From a virus, in IMG/VR virus record IMGVR_UViG_3300028795_000021, positions 1 to 25,144 of that record: a stretch of 25,144 bases of DNA; one strand, 5' to 3'. The notes beneath the pieces were generated by a model. That model was given only the letters and a program-made list of their open reading frames with translations. It did no database searches and had not been told where the DNA came from. The translations under genes and the position numbers were made by a program. Shown piece by piece: positions 5,692-12,830 of this stretch. Within the stretch, counting starts at the first letter, position 1. The number at the start of each line of letters is the position of its first letter.

Positions 5692-8294
5692 ACCTGCTCG
5701 AACATAACGCAGGCGTGCGCATCGGGCATTACGATCGCCTGCAGTTCGTTGCAGAACTTGCGATCGAAGTCGAAGTTCGAGCAAGACTTGCAACGATCCT
5801 CCGTGATTTCCTCGCGCTCGCGAAGAACCTTGTTCAGTGTGTGGTTCTGAGCCATAGCATCTCCAATAACTACCTTCGTACTCTCGTCGCTTGTGTCCGG
5901 GAACAGGAATGCAGTTCCGCCGTGAGCGCGGGCCCAAGCGACGTTCATCAGCATGAAGGCGTAAGAGAAGTGAGGATCGATACCGACCTTCACCACCTTG
6001 CGCCGCATTTTTCGTTCTTCAGCGTCCATTTCAACAATGAGCGCCGTTCGCGTGAAGTGCTTAAACACGCGATCGAGGATGGACGCGAGCGACTTCTCAC
6101 CGCGAATCCCGTTATCGCCGTCGTCCGAGAGCATTTGCAGCAGCCCCTTCGGATCGGGGAAGACCGTAACGTGCGCCGTGATGCGCGCGAGCGCTACCTG
6201 CATGCTCTTGTATTGATCCAGCGTGACCGTGTAGCGGTCTTGCGCCTCTTCGTCGCTCTTGCGCTCTGCCTTCGATGGAACAGCGTCGCCCCAGCGCAGT
6301 GACGCGTCCTTAATGACCGTGTAGCTCGCAAGGAATACGATTCCCTTGTGGCGATTCGCGAAGCGGTGAGCGTCGTTATAGTTCGGCAGCGACTCGCACA
6401 CGCAGACCTTGACGCCGAATTTCTCAATCAGTTCGGAACACCTGGCGAAAGGATCGTCGCTGTAAATCTCCTCTGCGTGGATCAGCGCCATATGGCCCGT
6501 CGGCAGGCGCTCGCAAATGAGGGCGACGTTGAACTTACCCATCTGGTCGATACCCATGAACGTGCCTTTTGCACGATCCTTCCACTGCACGCCCAGCCGC
6601 CTGCCCTCCTCCACGCACTCGGCGAGGATCTCCAGGTTGATCGGGATTTGCGTCGGGTCCGCGTACGGCTTGCCGAGCTTCCGGTTAAAGAAGTTCCGCA
6701 TGTCCGCCGCGTTGTGGTAAGCCTCAATCATTTCCCGGGCGGAAATGGTCGGCGACAGTGTTTGAGGGAAGTGAACCGAGCGATTGACCGCTTCGGGGTT
6801 CTTCGCAATCCACTCGCCGCGCTGTGTGTCGTCAATCCAGCCTTCGCATTCCTTGCACTTGTAACGGTATTCGCCCGTGAGCCCGGCCTCACGCTCGCGC
6901 TCATTCACCCGCGGCGCGGTCGGATCGTACCCAATGCAGGCCGGGAAGTTTTCATCGAGCACCTGCTTCGCGAGGCAGTGCGGGCACTCGGTATGAAACT
7001 GGAACTGCTTCCCCTTTTTGAACCACCAGTGGATATCGCCGTCGGGCAGGTTCGCCGTGGAGCCCATCAGCGTGTACTTCAGACGCGAGGCGGACATACG
7101 CTCGCGGACCTTCTCCATATCCGCGATCACCATTTCCTGCACTTCATCGAACGAGACAACGTCCATCGGGTTCGATTCTGTGGCCGTCTTGCCAGAGGTC
7201 CAGAGAAAGTGATATCGCGACTCGCCGATGTTCCGGGTCAGCACGTTACCGTCGCCGGAAATGCCTGACTCGGCGAGACCTTCCTTCATCAGCCGGCGAA
7301 CGGCCGGAATGGTCCGGACGATCTGCATGAAGCGGTTCGTGGACTTCCCGGACGCCAGCATTTGCGATGGCATGAACATGCCGATCTTCGATGCCGGGAA
7401 GCGCAGGCCAAGGTAGATCATGGCGAGCATTTCCATGACCGTGAACCCTACCTGGGTGCACTTCATGATGATATCGATCCGCTGGTACGCGTCCTTGACC
7501 GTGTGCGGAATCAGGTCATAGATGAAGGCCATGGCCGGGCGGTCATCGAGGCGGAATGGATACCCGTCCACCTTCAGACCTTCGGCACTCAGGCGCTCGC
7601 ACCACTGGCGGAAGGTCTCGTCCGGGCCCACGATCATCTGGGACGGCGTCAGGTCGATTGGCGCATCCACGAACTCGCCAAGACGCTCCTGGCGGAACAC
7701 GTCCAGCGCCATGGTGGAGCGGTCATATTCGACGGCTGCCTGATCGGCGTACTCATTGTCCGTAGCTTTAAGCTGGAAGGTCGCCCAATCCTCCGCAGCG
7801 CCCCTGTAGAGGGCTGCGAACGGGCCGCGCATGCCAACGGGCTTGCCGAAGTACCAAACCCGCCCATGGCGGTTCAGGTGGATGCTTTCATGGACTTCGT
7901 GCACCCCGTCGATTTTTTGAGCGTCATCCACCACGATAAGGTGGAACTCGTCGTAAATCGGCTTAGGGTCATCTCGCGGGATGAACGTGATCGAGCCGCC
8001 ATTCACCAAATCCCAGCGCATGTTATCGAGGCGGCCAGTGGCGTTCGTGATGAGAGGCCGGATCGTTCGCAGTAGTGCGGACTTGGCCTTCTCCACGTCG
8101 TCGCCAGTCGGCAGAACGAGCGCCGTCTTGAAGCCGTGCAGCGCACCGAAATGGGATATGAGCAGCGTAACGAGCGCAAGCGTCGTCTTGCCTGATTCGT
8201 TGCCGCCATGGACAACGTTAAAGCGCGCAGGGCTGCCGAATGCAACCGACTGCGCGCCAAAGAGAAGCGGGAGCCGAATCTCATGCTGCTGCAC
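5688..8294 (-). CDS. terL: terminase large subunit with two tandem ATPase modules
   Basis: An 868-residue DNA-packaging motor. Residues 1-212 look like a terminase ATPase: Walker A GGNESGKTT (31-39), Walker B HLIVVDD (118-124), and the usual module end TDNEYADQ...VFRQERLGEF. Residues 225-570 resemble a lambda gpA-type ATPase: K278-CTQVGFT aligns with the lambda KSARVGYS loop, Walker B is VVSFDE (D383, E384), and there are zinc-ribbon pairs C437/C440 and C480/C483. Residues 575-790 are the RNase H-like nuclease with acidic residues D583, E634 and D773. The tail adds C835, C838, C848 and C862. Typical large terminases are 450-700 residues with one ATPase. It starts with GTG behind GAGGGCG. Confidence 0.88.
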   Translation of the reverse strand: MQQHEIRLPLLFGAQSVAFGSPARFNVVHGGNESGKTTLALVTLLISHFGALHGFKTALVLPTGDDVEKAKSALLRTIRPLITNATGRLDNMRWDLVNGGSITFIPRDDPKPIYDEFHLIVVDDAQKIDGVHEVHESIHLNRHGRVWYFGKPVGMRGPFAALYRGAAEDWATFQLKATDNEYADQAAVEYDRSTMALDVFRQERLGEFVDAPIDLTPSQMIVGPDETFRQWCERLSAEGLKVDGYPFRLDDRPAMAFIYDLIPHTVKDAYQRIDIIMKCTQVGFTVMEMLAMIYLGLRFPASKIGMFMPSQMLASGKSTNRFMQIVRTIPAVRRLMKEGLAESGISGDGNVLTRNIGESRYHFLWTSGKTATESNPMDVVSFDEVQEMVIADMEKVRERMSASRLKYTLMGSTANLPDGDIHWWFKKGKQFQFHTECPHCLAKQVLDENFPACIGYDPTAPRVNEREREAGLTGEYRYKCKECEGWIDDTQRGEWIAKNPEAVNRSVHFPQTLSPTISAREMIEAYHNAADMRNFFNRKLGKPYADPTQIPINLEILAECVEEGRRLGVQWKDRAKGTFMGIDQMGKFNVALICERLPTGHMALIHAEEIYSDDPFARCSELIEKFGVKVCVCESLPNYNDAHRFANRHKGIVFLASYTVIKDASLRWGDAVPSKAERKSDEEAQDRYTVTLDQYKSMQVALARITAHVTVFPDPKGLLQMLSDDGDNGIRGEKSLASILDRVFKHFTRTALIVEMDAEERKMRRKVVKVGIDPHFSYAFMLMNVAWARAHGGTAFLFPDTSDESTKVVIGDAMAQNHTLNKVLREREEITEDRCKSCSNFDFDRKFCNELQAIVMPDAHACVMFEQV

Positions 8295-8295
8295 T

Positions 8296-8346
8296 GTGAC
8301 GCCCTCAAAAATCGTTTATGTACTTACGATTTATGTTGGCGTCACG
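8296..8346 (-). promoter_or_regulatory. nested hairpin in the terminase leader
   Basis: GTGACGCC (8296-8303) pairs perfectly with GGCGTCAC (8338-8345). Inside it AAATCGT (8309-8315) pairs with ACGATTT (8326-8332). In the minus-strand transcript the 3' arm covers part of the GAGGGCG ribosome-binding site and ends one base before the GTG start (8294). This suggests translational control of terminase. The outer arm is the CGTGACGC element shared with four other leaders. Confidence 0.5.
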
Positions 8347-8367
8347 ACGAATCACGCGACCCGGCGA

Positions 8368-8601
8368 TTAGCCTTCCCACGTCTCCGTAGCGTTCACCCA
8401 TGCGGATTCGGACGCTTTCAGCCAGACGGAATTGACTTCCACGTATGTGAAAGTCTTCTGGCGCACGACCGCGCCCTGTTCGATGCACGTGTCGGTCAGC
8501 ATGTTGCCGTTTGCGTCGTACGTGTATTTGTGCGGCAATGAGTTCGGATCGAACGTGATGCCATTCGCATCCTTGACGACGATGCGTACGCTTGCGGACA
8601 T
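8368..8601 (-). CDS. small beta-rich hypothetical phage protein
   Basis: This 77-residue protein starts at ATG 8601 behind an excellent AAGGAG. It reads as an all-beta domain: alternating hydrophobic strands (SVRIVVKDA, KTFTYVEVNSVWLKA) and a YTYDANGNMLTDT turn that superficially resembles an RHS/YD repeat. A single YD-like turn in 77 residues is not an RHS protein. Position just upstream of terminase and small size suggest a virion or packaging-associated protein, but this is inference. It lies downstream of the adhesin terminator, so it and terL probably have their own promoter in 8602-8680. Confidence 0.72.
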   Translation of the reverse strand: MSASVRIVVKDANGITFDPNSLPHKYTYDANGNMLTDTCIEQGAVVRQKTFTYVEVNSVWLKASESAWVNATETWEG

Positions 8602-8612
8602 GGCGGCTCCTT

Positions 8613-8642
8613 TCTGAAGGTGAGATATGGTTAGCCTTCAGA
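8613..8642 (-). promoter_or_regulatory. 8-bp inverted repeat before the small beta-rich gene
   Basis: TCTGAAGG (8613-8620) and CCTTCAGA (8635-8642) are perfect inverted repeats separated by 14 bases. In the transcript the hairpin would end directly against the AAGGAG ribosome-binding site of the gene starting at 8601. It could be an operator or an RNA hairpin. A CGTGACGC-like element (GCGTCAC at 8646-8652) lies just upstream. Confidence 0.4.
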
Positions 8643-8680
8643 TTCGCGTCACTACCGCGCACCGCGCGCCGAACAGGCAC

Positions 8681-8709
8681 AAAAAAGCCCGCACTCGGCG
8701 GGCTTAAAA
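8681..8709 (-). terminator. intrinsic terminator of the adhesin gene
   Basis: AAGCCCGC (8685-8692) pairs with GCGGGCTT (8698-8705) around a 5-base loop. Reading the minus strand, the stem is followed by a run of T (8686-8681). It lies 16 bases past the adhesin stop, in the correct direction. The A-run on the other side (8706-8709) may also let it work from the plus strand. Confidence 0.88.
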
Positions 8710-8724
8710 GGCACTACGGGGAAT

Positions 8725-10038
8725 TTAGAACTGGCGACCGGCTGACACTACTGCGCCGAAGTCACCACGGCTATTCGTAGTGATCGAAGCCTTCATGACC
8801 CACTTGTCATCCTGCGAGACGCGCGAGTAGCCAGCAGCAAAGCCCGTCGCGCCGTGATAGGTCGATCCAGCGACTGAAACCATCGACTTGCCCGGGCCGG
8901 TCGGCTGCGGCAAGCCAGCCACCGCGAGAGCCGAAGCAACGCCGCCGTACATATCCGAGCGCAACTTGCTGATATCCGACTCGGCTTGGTTGAACTGCTG
9001 ATCCGTATAAGCGTTCGCCTGCCCAAGCGTAATAGCCGCCGACTGGTTCGTGTAGGCGTTGGCCGAAGACATGGTCGCAGCGTTATCCACAACGCGCTGG
9101 TTGGCTTCGGCGACGATTGCCGATGCATCGCTCGCCTCTTGCGCTTGCAAGCCAGCCTCTGCGGTTTTAGCCCGCGTCGCTTCGCTTGACACCCCTGCGC
9201 TCAGCGTCGCCTCTGCCGCCGTGGCGCGAGACGCCTCCTTCGTCACCGCGACCGTGCCCGCTGCTGCCGCCGCACCCGCTGCCGTAGCTGCGTTTCCTGC
9301 TGCTGCCGCTGCTGTTCCTGCTGCCGTGGCCGTGGCCTTGGCCGAAGCTGCTGCCGCCGCCGCAGCCGTCGCCGTCGCGTTAGCGGTCACTGCCGTGCTG
9401 TTAGCTGCTGCAGCCGCCGCTCCTGATTGAGCCGCGCTGGTGATGGCTTTCTGCGCATCCGTCTCGGCCTGTGCTGCGGCTTGCTGCACCGTGTAAAGCT
9501 GCGAGCCGTTCACCGCGTCAGTGCTGGTCGCATTGACGTTGCCAGCCGTCACATTGATGATTTGACGCGTTACACCGTTGCCGCCGACCGAGACAACCAT
9601 CGCTTGGCCGCCATCCGTCGAGCCGTAGCCGAGCGCCACCGATCCCAAGCCGGTCGCTGACGTGAATGAGCCCAGCGCGAGAGCTACTTCACCCGTCGCG
9701 TTTGCCTTGTAGCCTACCGCAGTGCGGTAAGAGTCTTGCGAGTCATCGGACGCGCCGAGTGGGCTAGGTGCGCCAGTGTTGGCATATGTGCCAATCGCCG
9801 TATCGCCGCGACCCTGAGCCTGCGAGGCGTAGCCGAATGCTGCAGCATACTCACCAGCGATATTCAGACGCGCCGTGCCGCCAGCAAGCGGGCCATTCGG
9901 ACCCCAACCCGTATCGCCTCCACCGACTGCGACGCCCTCCTGATTGGCCGATGAATTATCGCCGAGCGTGACCGATGATTGTGCGTATGCCGAGACTGCG
10001 AACATTGCGACTGCGAAAGCGATAAGAGTTTTTTTCAT
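8725..10038 (-). CDS. YadA-like trimeric autotransporter adhesin
   Basis: This 437-residue protein has the full order of a trimeric autotransporter. Residues 1-20 are a Sec signal peptide (MKKTLIAFAVAMFAVSAYAQ). Residues about 60-145 are YadA-head beta-roll repeats (AFGYASQAQG, TAVGYKANATG, ALGSFTSATG, ALGYGS). A head-neck connector follows (STDAVNGSQLYTV, 172-184), then a very Ala-rich coiled-coil stalk (about 185-355) and a C-terminal YadA anchor barrel (about 356-437) ending in Phe. It should sit in the host outer membrane as a trimer and promote adhesion or aggregation. It has its own promoter (10110-10138) and terminator, so it looks like an independently expressed cargo gene. A ribosome-binding site AGGAAAA precedes the ATG. 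Confidence 0.93.
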   Translation of the reverse strand: MKKTLIAFAVAMFAVSAYAQSSVTLGDNSSANQEGVAVGGGDTGWGPNGPLAGGTARLNIAGEYAAAFGYASQAQGRGDTAIGTYANTGAPSPLGASDDSQDSYRTAVGYKANATGEVALALGSFTSATGLGSVALGYGSTDGGQAMVVSVGGNGVTRQIINVTAGNVNATSTDAVNGSQLYTVQQAAAQAETDAQKAITSAAQSGAAAAAANSTAVTANATATAAAAAAASAKATATAAGTAAAAAGNAATAAGAAAAAGTVAVTKEASRATAAEATLSAGVSSEATRAKTAEAGLQAQEASDASAIVAEANQRVVDNAATMSSANAYTNQSAAITLGQANAYTDQQFNQAESDISKLRSDMYGGVASALAVAGLPQPTGPGKSMVSVAGSTYHGATGFAAGYSRVSQDDKWVMKASITTNSRGDFGAVVSAGRQF

Positions 10039-10109
10039 GATTAGTTTTCCTAAAGAGTGCAGCGTTTTGGTTTGCCCTTTCAGGCGGTCCGTTTCGTTAC
10101 GGTGAAGCG

Positions 10110-10138
10110 AGTTTATTCTGCGCTAAACGCAGAGTCAA
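10110..10138 (-). promoter_or_regulatory. adhesin promoter with palindromic operator in the spacer
   Basis: On the minus strand TTGACT (10138-10133) and TAAACT (10115-10110) are 17 bp apart and 72 bp upstream of the adhesin ATG. The spacer is almost entirely the palindrome TCTGCGTTTAGCGCAGA (10133-10117). A protein bound there would compete with RNA polymerase. The promoter at 13041-13069 has the same architecture in the same register. Confidence 0.6.
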
Positions 10139-10145
10139 CAGATAA

Positions 10146-10162
10146 ATTGCGTTTGAAGCAGA
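10146..10162 (+). promoter_or_regulatory. second operator-like site upstream of the adhesin promoter
   Basis: The reverse complement of 10146-10162 is TCTGCTTCAAACGCAAT, matching the plus-strand form of the 10117-10133 site at 12 of 17 positions. It is centred 29 bp upstream of that site, which would allow paired binding. The rest of the 10039-10230 gap holds the promoter and a CGCGCTATGCGCG palindrome (10201-10213), with no gene seen. Confidence 0.35.
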
Positions 10163-10230
10163 TTTATGAAGGTGCGTTAGCGCGCCGGGTTGACGGCGGA
10201 CGCGCTATGCGCGCTTCATTTCGTTGATTT

Positions 10231-10794
10231 CTATTCTGAAAATTGCGTTGGCACGGCCGAGTCGATCCCGGCTTTCATGAATACTAGCCAATGCGTTAGC
10301 CCCTTCCGTCCGCTTGGATGTCCGAAAAGCGGCTCGTGTGGATTGGCAAGCTGAAGTACCTCACCAACCTTTACCTGCGTCTCGTTCCACTTGAAAACGA
10401 GTGTGCCGTTAGGTTTTAGCACTCGCATGCACTCCTGAAACCCCATGCGGATATCCTCGCGCCAGTCCGGCCCAAGTTTTCCGTATTTCGCTGCCAACCA
10501 GCTATTGGGACCGGCACGGACAAGGTGAGGCGGGTCGAATGCAACCAGATAGAAGGTCTCGTCCGGATAGGGCAGCGAGCGAAAATCAAGCAACGTGTCG
10601 GGCTCAATACGCAACTCTCGCGTGCCGTCCGTTCGCCCATGTGAGCGGTCCGTAACAATGATGGTTTCGTTACGTTGGTCGCCAAACACAACGTCTGGAT
10701 TCTGCCTGTCAAACCACATCATGCGGCCACCGCAGCACGGGTCCAGAACCCGTTGTTTCACACTAATTTCCGGTTTTTGAGTTTGTTCATTCAT
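10231..10794 (-). CDS. class I SAM-dependent methyltransferase, probably DNA-modifying
   Basis: This 187-residue protein has a short Rossmann methyltransferase layout: motif I-like VLDPCCGGRMMWF (16-28), acidic strand ends FGDQR and VTDRSH, motif IV FDPPHL (86-91), and the later strand RVLKPNGTLVFKWNE (124-138). DPPH in place of DPPY/NPPY is seen in a phage methyltransferase family; an amino-methyl target on nucleic acid is the usual assumption. It is small and lacks an obvious recognition domain. Its start overlaps the previous gene by 8 bases. It is the last gene before the adhesin unit, and no terminator follows that I can support. Confidence 0.85.
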   Translation of the reverse strand: MNEQTQKPEISVKQRVLDPCCGGRMMWFDRQNPDVVFGDQRNETIIVTDRSHGRTDGTRELRIEPDTLLDFRSLPYPDETFYLVAFDPPHLVRAGPNSWLAAKYGKLGPDWREDIRMGFQECMRVLKPNGTLVFKWNETQVKVGEVLQLANPHEPLFGHPSGRKGLTHWLVFMKAGIDSAVPTQFSE

Positions 10795-10978
10795 GGTTTG
10801 CTTGGCTGCGAATCTTTTTATTCAGTTCCTGGAGGTATTGCAAGATCGGGATGGCCTCGTATTTCCGCGTGTTGAGCGCCTGCACCGCGCGCTCGTTGAA
10901 CGTCTCGCAGATAACGCTGCCAGTCCCTTTCTTGCGAATTACCCAGCTTGCGGTGCGCGTAAGAGACTGCGTGAACAT
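10787..10978 (-). CDS. conserved small phage protein
   Basis: This 63-residue protein starts at ATG 10978, which shares a base with the upstream stop (TGATG). The frame is open 29 codons further upstream, but that part overlaps the previous gene. The sequence reads as a small domain: beta-like WVIRKKGTGSVICETFN, then helices AVQALNTRKY and AIPILQYLQELNKKI. It resembles small phage proteins of the form xVICETFNExxxxALNTxxYxAxPIxxYLxxLN, a conserved family of unknown function. It is co-transcribed with the downstream methyltransferase. Confidence 0.75.
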   Translation of the reverse strand: MFTQSLTRTASWVIRKKGTGSVICETFNERAVQALNTRKYEAIPILQYLQELNKKIRSQANHE

Positions 10979-11373
10979 CAGACCCCGCGCAGCTTGACGA
11001 AGGCCAGAGCCTTCGTAGCTATCGCAACGGCGGCCTTGGTTTCGCCCTCGTGATAGGCGATGCATGCGGCCATCAGATACTTTGACTGCAGCGAGTCACC
11101 GTTCACATCGACGCCGCCCGCCACTTCCATGATGAGTTGCACGGCCTTTTGATCTTCACGGCTGAAGTCCTGTCCGATCCACTCTTGCGCCTCACCGCTT
11201 CCATCGCCGTAGCAATGCACGCCAGTATGCGAATCGAAGTAACCAACGTCCGACCGGTATTCGCTCGTGTGAGTGAAGTCGCGAAACGCGTACACGCCCG
11301 GCGCGCGCTCCAAGGTTATGGCGAGCACGTTGCCGGTCGCGACGACGCGGGCTTTTGCTTGATTGAGGTTCAT
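10978..11373 (-). CDS. hypothetical protein
   Basis: This 131-residue protein starts at ATG 11373 with AAAGG upstream. The N-terminal half is beta-rich with many Asp/Gly/Tyr residues (residues 20-65), and the C-terminal half is helical (DQKAVQLIMEVAGGV, KYLMAACIAYHEGETKAAVAIATKALAF). The helical part has a TPR-like look but too few repeats to claim the fold. No catalytic motif was recognised. Four bases separate it from the gene upstream, and it overlaps the one downstream by one base, so it belongs to the same operon. Confidence 0.7.
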   Translation of the reverse strand: MNLNQAKARVVATGNVLAITLERAPGVYAFRDFTHTSEYRSDVGYFDSHTGVHCYGDGSGEAQEWIGQDFSREDQKAVQLIMEVAGGVDVNGDSLQSKYLMAACIAYHEGETKAAVAIATKALAFVKLRGV

Positions 11374-11376
11374 GGT

Positions 11377-11577
11377 CTAACCTTTACGTTTTTGTGCTGC
11401 AGCAGCATCAGGTGTCCGCGATACGATGAAAAGGCCATGCATGGCGATTTCGACTTTTCCGCCCGTGACGTTCGCGAGGTATTGCGCAGCCGCATCGGCA
11501 AACGCGTGAATGAGCGACGCCGTCGGCGTGGCCGCAATCTCAAGATCGCGGACCCTATCCTTTACGTGGCGGGGCAT
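11377..11577 (-). CDS. hypothetical small protein
   Basis: This 66-residue protein starts at ATG 11577, preceded by AAGGAGGG. The spacing is short, but the sequence is far better than that of the GTG 33 bases upstream. It has an acidic/basic helix at the start, a central helix (SLIHAFADAAAQYLANVTGG), a strand (KVEIAMHGLFIVSRT) and a basic tail (AAAQKRKG). It overlaps the upstream gene by 16 bases. No family was recognised. Confidence 0.62.
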   Translation of the reverse strand: MPRHVKDRVRDLEIAATPTASLIHAFADAAAQYLANVTGGKVEIAMHGLFIVSRTPDAAAAQKRKG

Positions 11578-11861
11578 GGCCCTCCTTTTCCGCTTTGGCT
11601 GATTTCCCACAGGTACGACTCCACGAACGCGCGGCGCTCGTCGTCGGTCGCGCAGTCATCAAAAACCTCTGTATGCCCAATCTGCTCAAGCACAAACGTG
11701 CGCAGATCAGCGATGGACGCGGTAGACGTATCCATGGCAAACCGAGCGATGCGCTGCCCGACCAGATGCACCGCGAAGTTATCTGATATGTCCATCGGCG
11801 TGTCTACGCAGTAGTGCACGCCGAGAACATCGTTGCCCGCGAGGATGATGACGCGGATCAC
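11562..11861 (-). CDS. hypothetical small acidic protein, GTG start
   Basis: This 99-residue protein begins with GTG overlapping the upstream TGA (GTGA). It is acidic, with a beta-rich N-terminal half (IRVIILAGNDVLGVHYCVDT) and helices at the end (SIADLRTFVLEQIGH, DDERRAFVESYLWEISQ). The first residues resemble small phage proteins that carry a VHYCVDTPMD-like strand, but I cannot name a family. Its 3' end overlaps the next gene's ribosome-binding site. Function is unknown. Confidence 0.68.
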   Translation of the reverse strand: MIRVIILAGNDVLGVHYCVDTPMDISDNFAVHLVGQRIARFAMDTSTASIADLRTFVLEQIGHTEVFDDCATDDERRAFVESYLWEISQSGKGGPCPAT

Positions 11862-12388
11862 TCCGCACCCTTGAGCGACAGAGCGACGGCCTCTTCGAGC
11901 GGCAGCAGGTTGAGGATGACGGCGTTCGGATACTTTCGCTTCAGTTCATCGACCAGCGTCAGCGGGTCCCGCTTGTCCTTCGCCCCGTATGAGAATTCCT
12001 TCCCGTCGTTGACGAAAACCAGCTTGGTCTTGAACATGCGCTTCAGACTCTTCTCGACTTCAGCCGCATTCAAGAGGTTGTCCACGACCATGTCCGGCGA
12101 TTGAAACGCCGTCATGTCGGCGTATGTCCACTTCGGCAGCGTGAGACAGTAGGCGACGAATGCAGCCTCTTCGACGGTGCCAGCGTATTCGTGCGGCTCG
12201 TCCTTATGGTTCACAGTCTTGACGGTCGCCTTTGCGTCGCGATCCAGCCAATCGAACCAAACCGGGCCGCCAGTGGCATCGTCGCGAAAATCCGCTACAG
12301 CCTTACCGTCGCGCAGCAGCGTCGCGTTGTAGCCTCTGCCTTCCATGCCCGTGAAAGTCTTGATTTTGGATACCGAATATTTGCTCAT
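11858..12388 (-). CDS. conserved hypothetical phage protein
   Basis: This 176-residue protein uses the ATG at 12388 with AGGTG upstream; the frame continues upstream but runs into a hairpin and non-coding-like sequence. The beginning, YSVSKIKTFTGMEGRGYNATLLRDGK, matches a recurrent phage/bacterial family (SKIKxFxGMEGxGFNAxLxRDGKxVAxxxDDAxGG) of unknown function. It is a beta-rich N-terminal domain, then a helical domain, then KTKLVFVNDGKEFSYGAKDK and a Leu-rich C-terminal helix. Enzymatic residues are not evident. Confidence 0.78.
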   Translation of the reverse strand: MSKYSVSKIKTFTGMEGRGYNATLLRDGKAVADFRDDATGGPVWFDWLDRDAKATVKTVNHKDEPHEYAGTVEEAAFVAYCLTLPKWTYADMTAFQSPDMVVDNLLNAAEVEKSLKRMFKTKLVFVNDGKEFSYGAKDKRDPLTLVDELKRKYPNAVILNLLPLEEAVALSLKGAE

Positions 12389-12417
12389 GGCCGCACCTGT
12401 CATTGAATGTTGGAGAA

Positions 12418-12434
12418 GCCGGGCCGCGCCCGGC
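12418..12434. repeat. 7-bp GC hairpin between two operon genes
   Basis: GCCGGGC (12418-12424) and GCCCGGC (12428-12434) form a perfect stem with a 3-base loop, in the 61-base gap between the genes starting at 12388 and ending at 12450. No proper T-run follows on either strand, so it is at best a weak terminator, pause site or mRNA-stabilising hairpin. Confidence 0.5.
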
Positions 12435-12449
12435 GCACTGGTTGAGGGT

Positions 12450-12812
12450 TTAACGCTGCGGTTGCTTGCGGAAGTTGGCGCGGGGCTGCGTCTTGTAAGG
12501 CGGGACTTCCTGCAGGTCCGCCATGACATGCCAGATATCCATGTAGGCGTTATGCAGGTGATGATCCCGCGTGCTGCCCTTGAAGTTCGTGTAATGAATG
12601 TCTGTCAGCGCCTTCGCGATAACCTGACCCACGATTTCGCGCTTGATGAAGGCGCGGAACTGATAGTCACGGCCCGGAATGGTGGTCACTTCGACATCCG
12701 AGCCGAAGGCCGCTTCCAAATCGCCCTTGCGGCGAGCACGAACCATTAAGACGGACGGGTCACGGTCGGATGCGACGATGGACAGAAAGCTGTTGTTTTG
12801 GCAGATCCACAT
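12450..12812 (-). CDS. conserved hypothetical protein of the MWxxxNxxFLSIVA type
   Basis: This 120-residue protein starts at ATG 12812 behind GAGGGAA. It shows the pattern of a widespread uncharacterised family: MWICQNNSFLSIVASDRDP, then LMVRARRKGDLEAAF, an xEVTTIPGRDYQFRAFI strand pair, DIHYTNFKGS, and HNAYMDIWHVMADLQ. Homologues occur in phages, plasmids and bacterial genomes, with no experimentally known role that I can name. The tail (PYKTQPRANFRKQPQR) is basic and probably disordered. The family is recognised from memory of its motifs. Confidence 0.8.
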   Translation of the reverse strand: MWICQNNSFLSIVASDRDPSVLMVRARRKGDLEAAFGSDVEVTTIPGRDYQFRAFIKREIVGQVIAKALTDIHYTNFKGSTRDHHLHNAYMDIWHVMADLQEVPPYKTQPRANFRKQPQR

Positions 12813-12830
12813 GATGATTCCCTCAGAAAG

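Noticed and set aside
8368-8601. RHS/YD-repeat protein because of YTYDANGNMLTDT
   Set aside because: There is only one such turn in a 77-residue protein; RHS proteins have many repeats and are far larger.
8725-10038. Reading the repetitive, Ala-rich protein as a phage tail fibre
   Set aside because: It has a signal peptide and a YadA-type outer-membrane anchor, which a virion fibre would not carry.
10179-10214. Palindromes such as CGCGCTATGCGCG as a terminator for the methyltransferase gene
   Set aside because: No T-run follows on the minus strand, and the stems are short GC repeats expected in this base composition.
12450-12812. Possible second ADP-ribosyltransferase fragment, because EVTTIPG resembles the EVTTLPG beside the ExE motif of the 1409-residue protein
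   Set aside because: The rest of the protein matches a different conserved family (MWxxxNxxFLSIVA), and there is no E-x-E pair.
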